The notes beneath the pieces are model-generated. The model was not told where the DNA came from. It saw nothing but the letters and a program-made list of their open reading frames with translations, and ran no database searches. The position numbers and the translations under genes are program-made. A stretch of 64,000 nt of DNA, taken from NCBI GenBank assembly GCA_000437895.1, contig FR902161.1:34249-98248 (forward strand). Reading direction: 5' to 3'. Each line of letters starts with the position of its first letter. Position 1 is the stretch's first letter. Below, in pieces: positions 17,638 to 27,940 of the stretch. The stretch is from Clostridium sp. CAG:914. GTDB taxonomy: Bacteria > Bacillota_I > Bacilli_A > RF39 > UBA660.

Positions 17638-19062
17638 TTATAAAAATATAGTTAATACTACTACTAAAGCTAATAATACTACTAAATATAGAATAAATCT
17701 CCATATGTATTTTAACCATGTTGTATATGGTACATCTAAGTATGTTAAGCATACGATTAAGATGATACTTGTTGGTCCTACTATAGATATTATTCCATAA
17801 ATTCCTTGGAATAGAATAGCTACAGAAGATAATATTGTTTCATCTGTAATTAATGCTAACATTGGAGAAAATACACTTGATGCAATGTAATAGATATCAA
17901 CATGTGTTATACATCCTAGTATAGCAATTAAACTAGATAATCCAAAATTAAATTTGCCATAACTAGTAATCATATTTTCTATAAATCCATTGTTATATAC
18001 ACAAACTAATATAGTATATGCTGTAAGTACTAGTGCTACTGAAGGTAACATTTTTTTAGCTCCTTCAATAAAGCCTTCTATCATATCATCAAATTTCATT
18101 TTAGATACTAATTTAATAATAAAGATAAATACTAGTAATAATATCATTAACATCATATAGTTTCCTAATTCAATCCATGCTCCAAATCCTTTGAAATATT
18201 TTGAAATAATATTAGGGAATATAGCAAATTCTTTAATTGATAAACCTGTTAACCAAGTATGAAATTTATCAAAGCAATCTATACCAAATAATGAATTCCA
18301 AGGCATCATACCTAATACCATCAGTATAAATATTAATGATAAAATTACTATAATTGGCCAAGTCTTTATATCTTTGTAATTTCCTTTTACTTCAGTAACT
18401 AATAAATCTGTATTATCATTTATTTCATATTTAACTTTTTTCTCTTCAACTGCCTTAATATGTTTACTTATATAGAATATTAGTAATGCGATTGCTGCAA
18501 ATAATAGTAATAATTTAGGAAAAATATTAGCAAATTTATTTTCTAGTCCCACAAATTCTTCAAAAGTAGTAGTACTTACACCATAATAATCAGCTGGATT
18601 CCTAAATGTTACAAATATTCCTCCAATGTATCCGATAAGTGTACTTCCTACAGTAGCTGATATTGCTACTAATTTATCATATCCTAATAATAGAATTATA
18701 GAAATGACAAATGGTATAAATATCAAAAGTGGTAATACATTTCCTGTTAGTGATGCTACTATAGCAAATATTATTATTACAGCATAAATAAATTTCTTAT
18801 TAAGTGGTTTTACAGAAGTAACTATTTTATCTAGTAGTTTTTTATATGAACTACTTTTGTTTAATACACCATAAAATCCTCCAATAACAAATATAAATAA
18901 AACTGTATCGAAGAAATAATACATTGATTGAAGACCATTTAAGAAAACATCTCCTAAACCAATATAATTAAATTCTCCTCCTCTTCCTTTTAGGAAGTAA
19001 CTTAGAATAATCATGATAAACATAATTATTCCTAAAATTTTAAACAAACCATGTTTTTTCAT
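17638..19062 (-). CDS. YfcC/DcuC-like polytopic membrane carrier
   Basis: 474 residues with roughly 12 hydrophobic helices and a large C-terminal hydrophobic block. The pattern S-L-T-G-N-V-L-P-L-L-I-F-I-P and the G-G-F-Y-G-V-L-N-K segment resemble the YfcC/DcuC-AbgT group of carriers for organic acids, amino acids or peptides. The substrate cannot be told. It follows lysS (29 bp gap) on the same strand and probably shares its transcript. Own SD GGAGG at ATG. Confidence 0.7.
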   Translation of the reverse strand: MKKHGLFKILGIIMFIMIILSYFLKGRGGEFNYIGLGDVFLNGLQSMYYFFDTVLFIFVIGGFYGVLNKSSSYKKLLDKIVTSVKPLNKKFIYAVIIIFAIVASLTGNVLPLLIFIPFVISIILLLGYDKLVAISATVGSTLIGYIGGIFVTFRNPADYYGVSTTTFEEFVGLENKFANIFPKLLLLFAAIALLIFYISKHIKAVEEKKVKYEINDNTDLLVTEVKGNYKDIKTWPIIVILSLIFILMVLGMMPWNSLFGIDCFDKFHTWLTGLSIKEFAIFPNIISKYFKGFGAWIELGNYMMLMILLLVFIFIIKLVSKMKFDDMIEGFIEGAKKMLPSVALVLTAYTILVCVYNNGFIENMITSYGKFNFGLSSLIAILGCITHVDIYYIASSVFSPMLALITDETILSSVAILFQGIYGIISIVGPTSIILIVCLTYLDVPYTTWLKYIWRFILYLVVLLALVVVLTIFL

Positions 19063-19091
19063 ATATCCTCCTTTGTTTTGTAAAACCCTAT

Positions 19092-20570
<1,479 letters not shown>

Positions 20571-21158
20571 TTACCCTCTTTCTGATATAACTTTAGTTTT
20601 TCCAATTATATCATGTAGTCCTCTTTTATCTTTTCTATATACAACCATTATGGTAGTAATTATTATAAAAATAGACTCTATTATTGTGATTAATGATACT
20701 CCAACGAAATAATTATTTTTTGGTATAATGTACACTAATAAAATACTTAATATCATTGAAATAACATTATATATAAATAATGATCTAAGAATAATTTGCT
20801 TCATATTAACAGGATTATTAGTTTCATTATCTACAACTCTAATTTTAAGTAGTTTTTTACCTATTGTTTGTCCTTTATTTAATGCTTGGAATACTACAAA
20901 ATAACCAATAAATAATATAACTTGACAACTATTAGCTATGACATTATTTTTTTGTGATTCGTATAGTAAATTATTGTATTCCTCTATATATTTCTCTTGT
21001 GTTACTTCACCATTAACAAAGTTTTCAGTTAATTTTGTCATTTTTTCAGATGTTTCTGTATCAGCGCTTAATCCAGATACAACTAATGAAAAAACGAGTG
21101 AAACAATAAATATATCTAATATATATGCTACCATTCTTTCAAAAAAACCAGAATTCAT
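20571..21158 (-). CDS. RDD-family membrane protein
   Basis: 195 residues with four predicted membrane helices. The start N-S-G-F-F-E-R-M-V-A-Y-I-L-D-I-F-I-V corresponds to the RDD domain (Arg and Asp in helix 1), and G-Q-T-I-G-K-K-L-L-K-I-R-V-V is the other family hallmark. The function of RDD proteins is mostly unknown; some are linked to ion transport. It is directly downstream of dus and upstream of lysS. Confidence 0.82.
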   Translation of the reverse strand: MNSGFFERMVAYILDIFIVSLVFSLVVSGLSADTETSEKMTKLTENFVNGEVTQEKYIEEYNNLLYESQKNNVIANSCQVILFIGYFVVFQALNKGQTIGKKLLKIRVVDNETNNPVNMKQIILRSLFIYNVISMILSILLVYIIPKNNYFVGVSLITIIESIFIIITTIMVVYRKDKRGLHDIIGKTKVISERG

Positions 21159-22157
21159 TTAATCACCTTCTTCATAATTATATAATTTTTTTTTGTAATT
21201 ATCAAGTATTTCTATAATTTCGGTATAAGTTTTTGCTTTAAAACAAGCTAATTTTATTTCTTTATGATAAGGTATAGTTTTAACATACCATGCAATATGA
21301 CTTCTCATTTCAAGGACAGCTACATTTTCTTTTTTAAACTCCATAAGATAGTTTAAATGTTTATAACACATATTTATTCTATCTATATAAGTTGGTTGTG
21401 GTAATAAATTTCCTGTTTTTAAATATGTATCTATTTCTTTAACTAACCATGGATTTCCTAATAAAGCTCTTCCTATCATTATGGCATCACATTTAGTGTA
21501 TTCAAGCATCTTTTTAGCACTATAAACATCTTTAATATCACCATTTCCAATAACGGGTATAGAAACATTCTCTTTAACCTTTTTAATAATATCTAAGTCA
21601 ACATCTCCTGAATATCCTTGACTCCTTGTTCTTCCATGAATAGTAATAGCACTTGCTCCGGCTTGTTCACATATTTTAGCAATTTCTATAGCATTTATAT
21701 TTTTGCTGTCCCAGCCACTTCTTATTTTTACAGTAACTTCGGCATCTACATTTTTTTTCACTTGGGATACTATGTCATATACTAATTGTGGATTTTTTAA
21801 CAAAGCAGATCCAGAATTTGATTTAACAGCAACTTTTGGTACAGGACACCCCATATTTATATCAATTATTTTTATTGGGTACAATTGACATAATTTTTTA
21901 GCAGCTTTAGCCATTGTTTCGGGATTAGAACCAAATATTTGAACTCCAATAGGCATTTTTAATGTTTCAATACCATTTAACATATCAAAAGTTTTTTTAT
22001 TATCTCTAACAATTGCTTCAGTACTTAATAATTCGGTGAATGCTAATCCTGCAGACATTTCTTCAATTATTTTCATATATGAAGGATTAGAAATACCAGC
22101 CATTGGCGCCATTACTACTTGATTTTCTATATTTATATCACCTATTTTAAAAGCCAT
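21159..22157 (-). CDS. dus: tRNA-dihydrouridine synthase
   Basis: 332-residue FMN-dependent TIM barrel that reduces uridines in the tRNA D-loop. Marks: M-A-P-M-A-G-I-S-N, N-M-G-C-P-V-P-K with catalytic Cys, K-I-R-S-G-W, I-H-G-R-T-R, I-G-N-G-D-I and M-I-G-R-A-L-L-G-N-P-W. The start is put at 22157, where AAAGGAGA precedes ATG, rather than an ATG 8 codons upstream. DusB-like by its motifs. Confidence 0.93.
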   Translation of the reverse strand: MAFKIGDINIENQVVMAPMAGISNPSYMKIIEEMSAGLAFTELLSTEAIVRDNKKTFDMLNGIETLKMPIGVQIFGSNPETMAKAAKKLCQLYPIKIIDINMGCPVPKVAVKSNSGSALLKNPQLVYDIVSQVKKNVDAEVTVKIRSGWDSKNINAIEIAKICEQAGASAITIHGRTRSQGYSGDVDLDIIKKVKENVSIPVIGNGDIKDVYSAKKMLEYTKCDAIMIGRALLGNPWLVKEIDTYLKTGNLLPQPTYIDRINMCYKHLNYLMEFKKENVAVLEMRSHIAWYVKTIPYHKEIKLACFKAKTYTEIIEILDNYKKKLYNYEEGD

Positions 22158-22233
22158 TATTATTTCTCCTTTTCTTAACACTGCTTATTATATAATAAAA
22201 TATTATTCTAAGCAAGTAAGGTTTTTAAACTAT

Positions 22234-22258
22234 GAAAAAAGAGGATATGTCCTCTTTT
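22234..22258 (-). terminator. Terminator after the Ig-like surface protein gene
   Basis: AAAAGAGGA pairs with TCCTCTTTT around TATG, followed by T bases on the minus strand. Confidence 0.85.
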
Positions 22259-22264
22259 AATTAT

Positions 22265-23650
22265 CTACACTGTTGGTGTTAAAACAATTTCTTTTACTTG
22301 TCCAGCTTTTGATTTAGCTTTAATATTTAACCCATTTTGACTAACATATTGAACTGATAATTTTAAATTTCTATTATCTTTACCTTCGATGCCTGCTATG
22401 ATAGGACTATTTTGGTAGTACTCCCATGTTACGTCTATATTTGATTGTAGGTGTAAACTTTTTTCACCTTTAAAGGTACAATATAGTCTTTCATCTCTTT
22501 CATTACAAGTTATGCCATTTGAACGATTGCTAATGTTTATTTTTGGTTCAACATAAATTGTTGTTTTTGCTTCTTTATTATTAACTTTTACTGTAACAGG
22601 TATGCTAGAAGTACTGCCCCACCAATCACGTGCTGTTAGAGTGGCTGTTTTTCCATTTATACTAATATACGCTGGTGCAGTATAACCAGTTGCATCTGGT
22701 GCAGACCAAGTAATTAAACTATTTGGAACACTATAACCATTAGAATCAATATTAGCAGTGATTGTTGTACTAGTAATTGTACCATATTTAGAAATTGTTT
22801 TGTTTACTACTGAAAGTGTTATACTTCTTACATCAGAAGTCACTTTTGCGGTAGCAGTCTTACCATTTGATGTTTTAACCGTTATAGTTGCTTCTCCTAA
22901 ACCTACAGCTTTTATGTTACCATTTTTATCGACAGTAATAACATTAGGATTATTACTACTCCATGTTACTGTTTTATCTTTAGCATTATCCGGTTTAACT
23001 GTTGCTACTAGTTTATCAGTAGTATTAACTACCATAGTCTTGTTTGTTGTATTTAATTCAACTCCTGTTGGTTCAACTAATGTTGTACTTGAAGAAGGTT
23101 TACTTTCTTTACTTGAACTACTACTTGATGGTTCTTTTTCCCATACTGCATATAAAGTCACACTTTCGCTTAATAATGCTTCATTATAAATTGGTGTTCC
23201 ATTTTCAGTTTCCCAAGTTACAAACTTATATCCTGCTTTTGTTGGATTTTGTGGTAGTTTTAAAGTTTCTCCTTTGACAATAATTATGTCTTCAATTTTA
23301 CTTCCTCCATTTGTATCAAATTTAATTGTAATGGTATCAGCTGTTTCACTAATCCAAGTTGCTTTTAATGTAACATCTTTAGTTACAACATATATGCTTG
23401 GTATTATTTTTCCTGTCTCATCAATCCAACCATTGAAAATATATCCTTCTTTTACCGCTATTGGTAATGTTACTGTTTCTTTTTCTTTAGCAGTTATACT
23501 TTCAAGACTATTTCCTCCATCAGTATCAAAAGATATTGTATACTTTTTATTACCTAGAGTTAAAAGAATAGCAACAATAATGATGGCAATGACTGCTAAA
23601 GTCCCTAATATTCCAAACAATATTTTTTTGTTTTCTAATATTTTTTTCAT
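22265..23650 (-). CDS. Cell-surface protein with InlB-type B-repeats and Big_2 Ig-like domains
   Basis: 461 residues. N-terminal uncleaved membrane anchor (about 8-32), then two Listeria-Bacteroides (Flg_new) repeats, each with F-D-T-(D/N)-G-G...(Y)-x-F-x-x-W (about 38-92 and 99-155), a Ser-rich linker (about 158-172), a Big_2 domain with V-T-W-S-S-N-N-P-N-V-I-T-V-D-K-N-G and A-V-G-L-G-E-A-T-I-T-V (about 176-255), and further Ig-like strands to the C-terminus. No sortase motif. Probably an exposed adhesin or wall-associated protein; ligand unknown. Monocistronic. Confidence 0.85.
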   Translation of the reverse strand: MKKILENKKILFGILGTLAVIAIIIVAILLTLGNKKYTISFDTDGGNSLESITAKEKETVTLPIAVKEGYIFNGWIDETGKIIPSIYVVTKDVTLKATWISETADTITIKFDTNGGSKIEDIIIVKGETLKLPQNPTKAGYKFVTWETENGTPIYNEALLSESVTLYAVWEKEPSSSSSSKESKPSSSTTLVEPTGVELNTTNKTMVVNTTDKLVATVKPDNAKDKTVTWSSNNPNVITVDKNGNIKAVGLGEATITVKTSNGKTATAKVTSDVRSITLSVVNKTISKYGTITSTTITANIDSNGYSVPNSLITWSAPDATGYTAPAYISINGKTATLTARDWWGSTSSIPVTVKVNNKEAKTTIYVEPKINISNRSNGITCNERDERLYCTFKGEKSLHLQSNIDVTWEYYQNSPIIAGIEGKDNRNLKLSVQYVSQNGLNIKAKSKAGQVKEIVLTPTV

Positions 23651-23804
23651 TTCACTCCTCCTCTAGTTAATTATAACATTAAATCTTAGAAATGTCTATA
23701 TGTAAAAAGTCATAGTAGAAATTACTTTGTATATAAAAAATCGGTAAATAAACTATTATTATTTTTAGTATTTTTCTACGATTAGATTGGATATTAATTG
23801 TTTT

Positions 23805-24965
23805 TTATTCATTAACTTTAATTTGTCTTAATATGTTTTCATATTCTTTTTTATTTAAATATGATTTATCTAAATAATTATTTTTTATATTATTATTTTT
23901 ATATTTTAATATTTTATAAACTGACTCATTAATAGTATTTTCATCTATTTCTTTATTAATAATTGCTTCTTTTATGTAATCAATTGCTTTTTGTGGATCA
24001 TTTGGCATAAGTAATAAGTCTACACCTGCATTTATTGCCATAATATATATTTGTTTATATGTATAATTATTAGTTAGCGCTTTCATATTAAGGGCATCTG
24101 TTACTACTAATCCTTGATAGTTGTATTTTTCTTTTAGCAGGCTAGTAATTATTTCTTTTGAGATAGATGAAGGAGTATTGTCTCTAGTTATATTAGGAAG
24201 GGCAATATGTCCTATCATAATCATATTAGTATTTTTAATAGATTTTGTGAATGGGATTAAATCACTAGTTTCTAATTCTTCAATAGTTTTATTTACAATA
24301 GGTAGTGATATGTGTGAATCAGTTTCGGTAGCACCATGTCCAGGAAAATGTTTAATACATGTATTTATTCCATTATCTTCTATACCTTTTTTTAAAGATG
24401 TTGCCATATTATATACTGTTTCTACATCACTTCCAAAGCTTCTTTTTCCTATTACTGTATTATTAACATTGGTGTATACGTCCATTACTGGTGCAAAAGT
24501 AAGATTAACGCCAATAGTCCTTAATTGTCTTGCCATAATTTTGCCTACTGAATATGCTAAATCCTTGTTATTAGTTTGTCCTAAATAATACATATAAGGT
24601 ATATCAGTAACTTCAACATCACTAATACTTTTTAATCTTTGAACGGAACCTCCTTCTTGATCAATAGCTATTATCATAGGTATTTCCGAGTCATTTTGCA
24701 TACTTGTAACTAAATTTAATGTTTTATCATAGGTAGAAATATTATTATTCATTAGTATAAATCCACCTGGTTTTAATTCTTTTATAATACTTTTTATTTT
24801 TTCATCATATTCATTACTTGGATGATATATTATAAGCATTTGAGCTATTTTTTCTTCTAATGATAAGCTATCTAATATAATCTTTTCTTGGTCTAAATTG
24901 TTATTATTACATCCTGTAATAAACAATACAAAAACTATAAACATAATATTTATTTTATTTTTCAT
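23805..24965 (-). CDS. nagZ: Glycoside hydrolase family 3 lipoprotein, beta-N-acetylhexosaminidase
   Basis: 386 residues. Lipoprotein signal ending L-F-I-T-G-C, so it is membrane-tethered outside the cell. GH3 core: I-D-Q-E-G-G-S-V-Q-R-L, the NagZ signature K-H-F-P-G-H-G-A-T-E-T-D-S-H carrying the catalytic His/Asp pair, and V-V-T-D-A-L-N-M with the nucleophile Asp. It removes GlcNAc from muropeptides or other chitosaccharides during wall recycling. Start 24965 follows GAGGCGAAAT; an upstream ATG would put extra residues before the signal. Confidence 0.9.
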   Translation of the reverse strand: MKNKINIMFIVFVLFITGCNNNNLDQEKIILDSLSLEEKIAQMLIIYHPSNEYDEKIKSIIKELKPGGFILMNNNISTYDKTLNLVTSMQNDSEIPMIIAIDQEGGSVQRLKSISDVEVTDIPYMYYLGQTNNKDLAYSVGKIMARQLRTIGVNLTFAPVMDVYTNVNNTVIGKRSFGSDVETVYNMATSLKKGIEDNGINTCIKHFPGHGATETDSHISLPIVNKTIEELETSDLIPFTKSIKNTNMIMIGHIALPNITRDNTPSSISKEIITSLLKEKYNYQGLVVTDALNMKALTNNYTYKQIYIMAINAGVDLLLMPNDPQKAIDYIKEAIINKEIDENTINESVYKILKYKNNNIKNNYLDKSYLNKKEYENILRQIKVNE

Positions 24966-25106
24966 ATTTCGCCTCATGAAGATTATTTTTATAATATAAA
25001 ATTTTAACATTTATTGTCTAAATAAATTGTCTAATATTAAATCTATAGAAATGATTTTTATATTTGTTTTGATACATGATATAATTAGAAAGAAAGGAAA
25101 TATATT

Positions 25107-25448
25107 ATGGAACATGAAATGAAATTACAAGATAAATATTATAATTATATACTAAATGGTACAAAAAGAATTGAACTTAGACTTTATGACGAAAAAAGAC
25201 AACAAATTAAAATTGGGGATATTATAAAATTTTATAAAGAACCAAAATTAAAAGATATTTTTCGTGCAAAGGTTATTGGATTATTAAGATATAATTCTTT
25301 TTATGATATGTTTAAAGATTTGGATATTTCTATATTAGCAGATGTTTCAATGACTAAGAATGAATTAATGGATGAACTATGTCGTTTTTATACTGTTGAT
25401 AATCAATTAAAATATGGTGTTATAGGAATTAGAATTGAATTATTATAA
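25107..25448 (+). CDS. ASCH-domain protein
   Basis: 113 residues. The pattern M-K-L-Q-D-K-Y-Y-N-Y-I-L-N-G-T-K-R-I-E-L-R at the N-terminus, followed by I-K-I-G-D-I-I-K-F, fits the ASCH fold (a PUA-like RNA-binding beta-barrel); the T-K-x-I-E-x-R stretch is the family hallmark. It would act in the cytosol on RNA or nucleosides; the exact role is not known. SD AAAGGAAA is near ATG, single plus-strand gene. Confidence 0.82.
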   Translation: MEHEMKLQDKYYNYILNGTKRIELRLYDEKRQQIKIGDIIKFYKEPKLKDIFRAKVIGLLRYNSFYDMFKDLDISILADVSMTKNELMDELCRFYTVDNQLKYGVIGIRIELL

Positions 25449-25596
25449 TTTAACTTGTTATTTAATGTACTTAATGATATATTACATACTAATAAAATAA
25501 TAAATGTACAGAACTATCTTGACAAATACATTATGAAAAATCGGATAAGGTATATAATGATATAAGTAGTTTAACAGTTTTTTCCTTTTTATATGA

Positions 25597-25621
25597 TGTC
25601 TCCTATTTGGGGTTCACATCA
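25597..25621 (+). repeat. Solitary IS-end-like sequence
   Basis: 19 of 25 bases match the IS right end at 2346-2370, including TGTCT and GGGTTCACATCA. No transposase is next to it. The 13-mer TTCCTTTTTATAT lies on both sides (25582-25594 and 25630-25642). Interpreted as a relic of a related element. The rest of the 25449-25770 gap shows nothing else recognisable except the tRNA terminator. Confidence 0.55.
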
Positions 25622-25700
25622 AACAATTCTTCCTTTTTATATTAAATCTGCCTTCTTTTTGAATTTACTATAGGAATAATTTTTTCAAAAGTTTAAGTAC

Positions 25701-25725
25701 AAAAAAACTAACTATTTCTAGTTAG
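25701..25725 (-). terminator. Terminator of the tRNA-Cys transcript
   Basis: CTAACTA (25708-25714) pairs with TAGTTAG (25719-25725) around 4 nt, then seven T on the minus strand. A second small hairpin (CTCGAA 25737-25742, TTCGAG 25752-25757) lies between it and the tRNA. Confidence 0.85.
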
Positions 25726-25770
25726 CATTTATTACTCTCGAAGTCTATTAGTTCGAGTTTCCTATCATAT

Positions 25771-25844
25771 TGGAGGACCCAGTCGGATTTGAACCAACGA
25801 TCAGGGAGTTGCAGTCCCACGCCTTACCACTTGGCTATAGGTCC
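25771..25844 (-). tRNA. tRNA-Cys (anticodon GCA)
   Basis: 74 nt with encoded CCA (25771-25773 on plus as TGG). The acceptor stem GGACCTA pairs with TGGGTCC with one G-U pair, discriminator U73 as expected for Cys, anticodon loop CT-GCA-AC, T-arm with G-G-T-T-C-A-A-A-T-C-C. Stands alone with its own promoter and terminator. Confidence 0.95.
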
Positions 25845-25867
25845 GTTTTGAATTAATTACATTATAG

Positions 25868-25896
25868 ATTATAACAAATTAAATTTTATTTTTCAA
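25868..25896 (-). promoter_or_regulatory. Promoter of tRNA-Cys
   Basis: Minus strand TTGAAA (25896-25891), 17 nt, TATAAT (25873-25868), 24 nt before the tRNA. Confidence 0.75.
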
Positions 25897-26003
25897 TATA
25901 TTATATAAAAAAAATATAGGTTTATGCAATTAAAATGTATGTTAATATTAAAATAATAGTATATTTTTTACTTTTTGTTTAATTATAATAATGGTGAATA
26001 ATA

Positions 26004-26213
26004 ATGGATATAGATATGAGAGAATATATTATTGGTAATTTTAAAGGTGATACAAAGGAAGAAATTGAAAATTCTATTGAAGAGTCCGTTAAAGAAAGTG
26101 AAGAAGATACTCTATTTGGTCTTGGAGTTCTATTTGAATTATATTGGAAAAATATTAGTGATAATGAAAAAGAAAATGTAGTAAATATTATTTATAATTC
26201 TATCAATGATTGA
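26004..26213 (+). CDS. sspI: Small acid-soluble spore protein, SspI type
   Basis: 69 residues, close to the length of B. subtilis SspI (about 71). It follows the SspI pattern: M-D-I-D-M-R-E-Y-I-I-G-N-F-K-G-D at the start, a helix with E-E-S-V-K-E-S-E-E, then the conserved L-F-G-L-G-V-L-F-E-L-Y-W-K-N and a short amphipathic tail. SspI is a minor forespore protein. GGTGA precedes ATG. It ends with TGA, showing TGA is a stop here. Single gene between two terminators. The forespore promoter could not be identified with confidence. Confidence 0.85.
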   Translation: MDIDMREYIIGNFKGDTKEEIENSIEESVKESEEDTLFGLGVLFELYWKNISDNEKENVVNIIYNSIND

Positions 26214-26220
26214 TATATTG

Positions 26221-26258
26221 AAAAGACATAAAATAAATTAAACTATTTTATGTCTTTT
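26221..26258. terminator. Bidirectional terminator between sspI and the convergent surface gene
   Basis: Arms AAAAGACATAAAATA and TATTTTATGTCTTTT (15 bp) with an 8-nt loop, flanked by T on the plus strand. Confidence 0.85.
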
Positions 26259-26268
26259 TTTATTTATA

Positions 26269-27867
26269 TTAAGAAGATTTCTTAGTTAATGTATTTCTAA
26301 CTGATACTAGATAACTTCCTTCGTTCATACTACCGAAATAGTATATTCCATTATCTAATCCTCCTCTTATATAATAATTATTTCCCATAATGCTACCATG
26401 GTATGTTTTTGTCCATGATAAATCTTTTTCGTCTAAGAGTTCGTAAGTTCCATCTCCTAGTCTATTAGCTCCATATGTTAATTCAGAAGCACTTCCTGCC
26501 ATATCATATACTCCATATATATTTCCTGTTGTACTATCTAAATCATTACTACCTGTTATATAAGAGTTATTATAGGATATATCCATATTTCCATATTTAC
26601 TATGAGCTAAGTACATTATACTTCCCCATTCACTACTTTTAATAATACCACTATTTAAATTATTACCTAATTTATATGTTACAGGGATATTATTTAATAG
26701 ACTTTCATATTCTTCAATATTACTGCTAATATATGGTTTATTTCCATTTATAAATTTTGGTCCTGAGGTAATACTAAGTTCATATTTAGATACCCAGAAG
26801 CCTTTTAAGTTATTAATAAATGCTGGGTGTGTGTAATAATCTAAATTTTGTCCACTACATTTATCTTTATCGCAAGTAATATTTCCTGATATATTAGTAC
26901 CATTTTCAAATACAATATTTATTCCATTATTATATGCATTATATGCAAATGAACCATCCATATTAATATTCCATACTTTATATTTAAATCTAGGTATCCA
27001 TACATAGTATGCTAAGATATCATTCTTATCAATTATGTCTCCAACATTATAGTTATCTTTTTCAACGATGGCAACATTAGCCCACTTTTTATTAGCATAA
27101 TCATACCATAAGTTATTTATATCATTATTATCTTTGTTTGCTTTAACAACATTTCCATCTTTATAATATATAGGAACCATTGATGGATATAATTCTGGTT
27201 TATTGGCACAAGATGTATCATAGTTAGATATTCTTTCTGTTTTAACTTTTGTACCTGTATATAATCCTACGAAAACTTTAGCTGATAAATTACTATTAGC
27301 AATATAACTTTGATCTACAAGTTTACAATTATTTATATCATTGCAAGACTCACTTATCCATAATATAAATACATATTTATCATAATCTTCATTATATTTG
27401 GGTAAATCTAAGGATTCATTAGTTAAAATTAGGCTACCTCCTAAGACACTATCATCAAACTTTGGTGATAAACTACCAGAAGATATTAATTTACCATTTC
27501 TATATAGATTCCATTTTGTATATTCATTTAATAATTTGGTATCAATATTAAAGTCTTCCATCATTACATCATATACTATATTATAGTCTTTATCTTGTTT
27601 AATACTTTTTACAGAAAACTCTACTCTAACAACATTATCCTTGGTATTTATATTTATTAACTTATCACTAATAGGCTCTAAGTTATTAAATGAAATATTA
27701 CTTTTTCCTTTAAAATCGACATTAAAGTCTCCTGCTTTTAAACCTACTTTTATATTATCATTGATTATATTTGAAGTAGCTAATGTTACACCAATAAATG
27801 TTAAAACTATAACTATTACTTCAATTGCTATAATAAATATTTTTTTGTTATTTGATGCTTTTTTCAT
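26269..27867 (-). CDS. Membrane-anchored surface protein with FGE-sulfatase-like C-terminus
   Basis: 532 residues. The N-terminus has a single anchor helix ending G-V-T-L-A-T-S like SipW/TasA-type exported proteins, then a beta-rich domain, then I-L-A-Y-Y-V-W-I-P-R-F-K-Y-K-V-W and a C-terminal region with Y-G-V-Y-D-M-A-G-S-A-S-E-L and Y-Y-I-R-G-G, resembling the formylglycine-generating-enzyme fold (Y-D-M-A-G-N-V-W-E). The usual active-site cysteines are not evident, so it is more likely a binding scaffold than an enzyme. Start at 27867 follows GGTGAG. Monocistronic. Confidence 0.7.
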   Translation of the reverse strand: MKKASNNKKIFIIAIEVIVIVLTFIGVTLATSNIINDNIKVGLKAGDFNVDFKGKSNISFNNLEPISDKLININTKDNVVRVEFSVKSIKQDKDYNIVYDVMMEDFNIDTKLLNEYTKWNLYRNGKLISSGSLSPKFDDSVLGGSLILTNESLDLPKYNEDYDKYVFILWISESCNDINNCKLVDQSYIANSNLSAKVFVGLYTGTKVKTERISNYDTSCANKPELYPSMVPIYYKDGNVVKANKDNNDINNLWYDYANKKWANVAIVEKDNYNVGDIIDKNDILAYYVWIPRFKYKVWNINMDGSFAYNAYNNGINIVFENGTNISGNITCDKDKCSGQNLDYYTHPAFINNLKGFWVSKYELSITSGPKFINGNKPYISSNIEEYESLLNNIPVTYKLGNNLNSGIIKSSEWGSIMYLAHSKYGNMDISYNNSYITGSNDLDSTTGNIYGVYDMAGSASELTYGANRLGDGTYELLDEKDLSWTKTYHGSIMGNNYYIRGGLDNGIYYFGSMNEGSYLVSVRNTLTKKSS

Positions 27868-27913
27868 ATTCTCACCTATAATTAGTATAGTATATTTAAT
27901 TATATAAAACAAG

Positions 27914-27940
27914 AAAAAAAGTATATTTTACATACTTTTT
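27914..27940 (-). terminator. Terminator after glyQS
   Basis: AAAAAGTAT (27916-27924) and ATACTTTTT (27932-27940), T run on the minus strand. Confidence 0.75.

Noticed and set aside
22758..23189. Long open frame opposite the Ig-like surface protein gene
   Set aside because: Antisense shadow of a biased coding sequence, no ribosome-binding site and no family resemblance.
25519..25558. TTGACA (25519) and TATAAT (25553) near the solitary IS end
   Set aside because: 28 nt between them is too long, and no gene follows.
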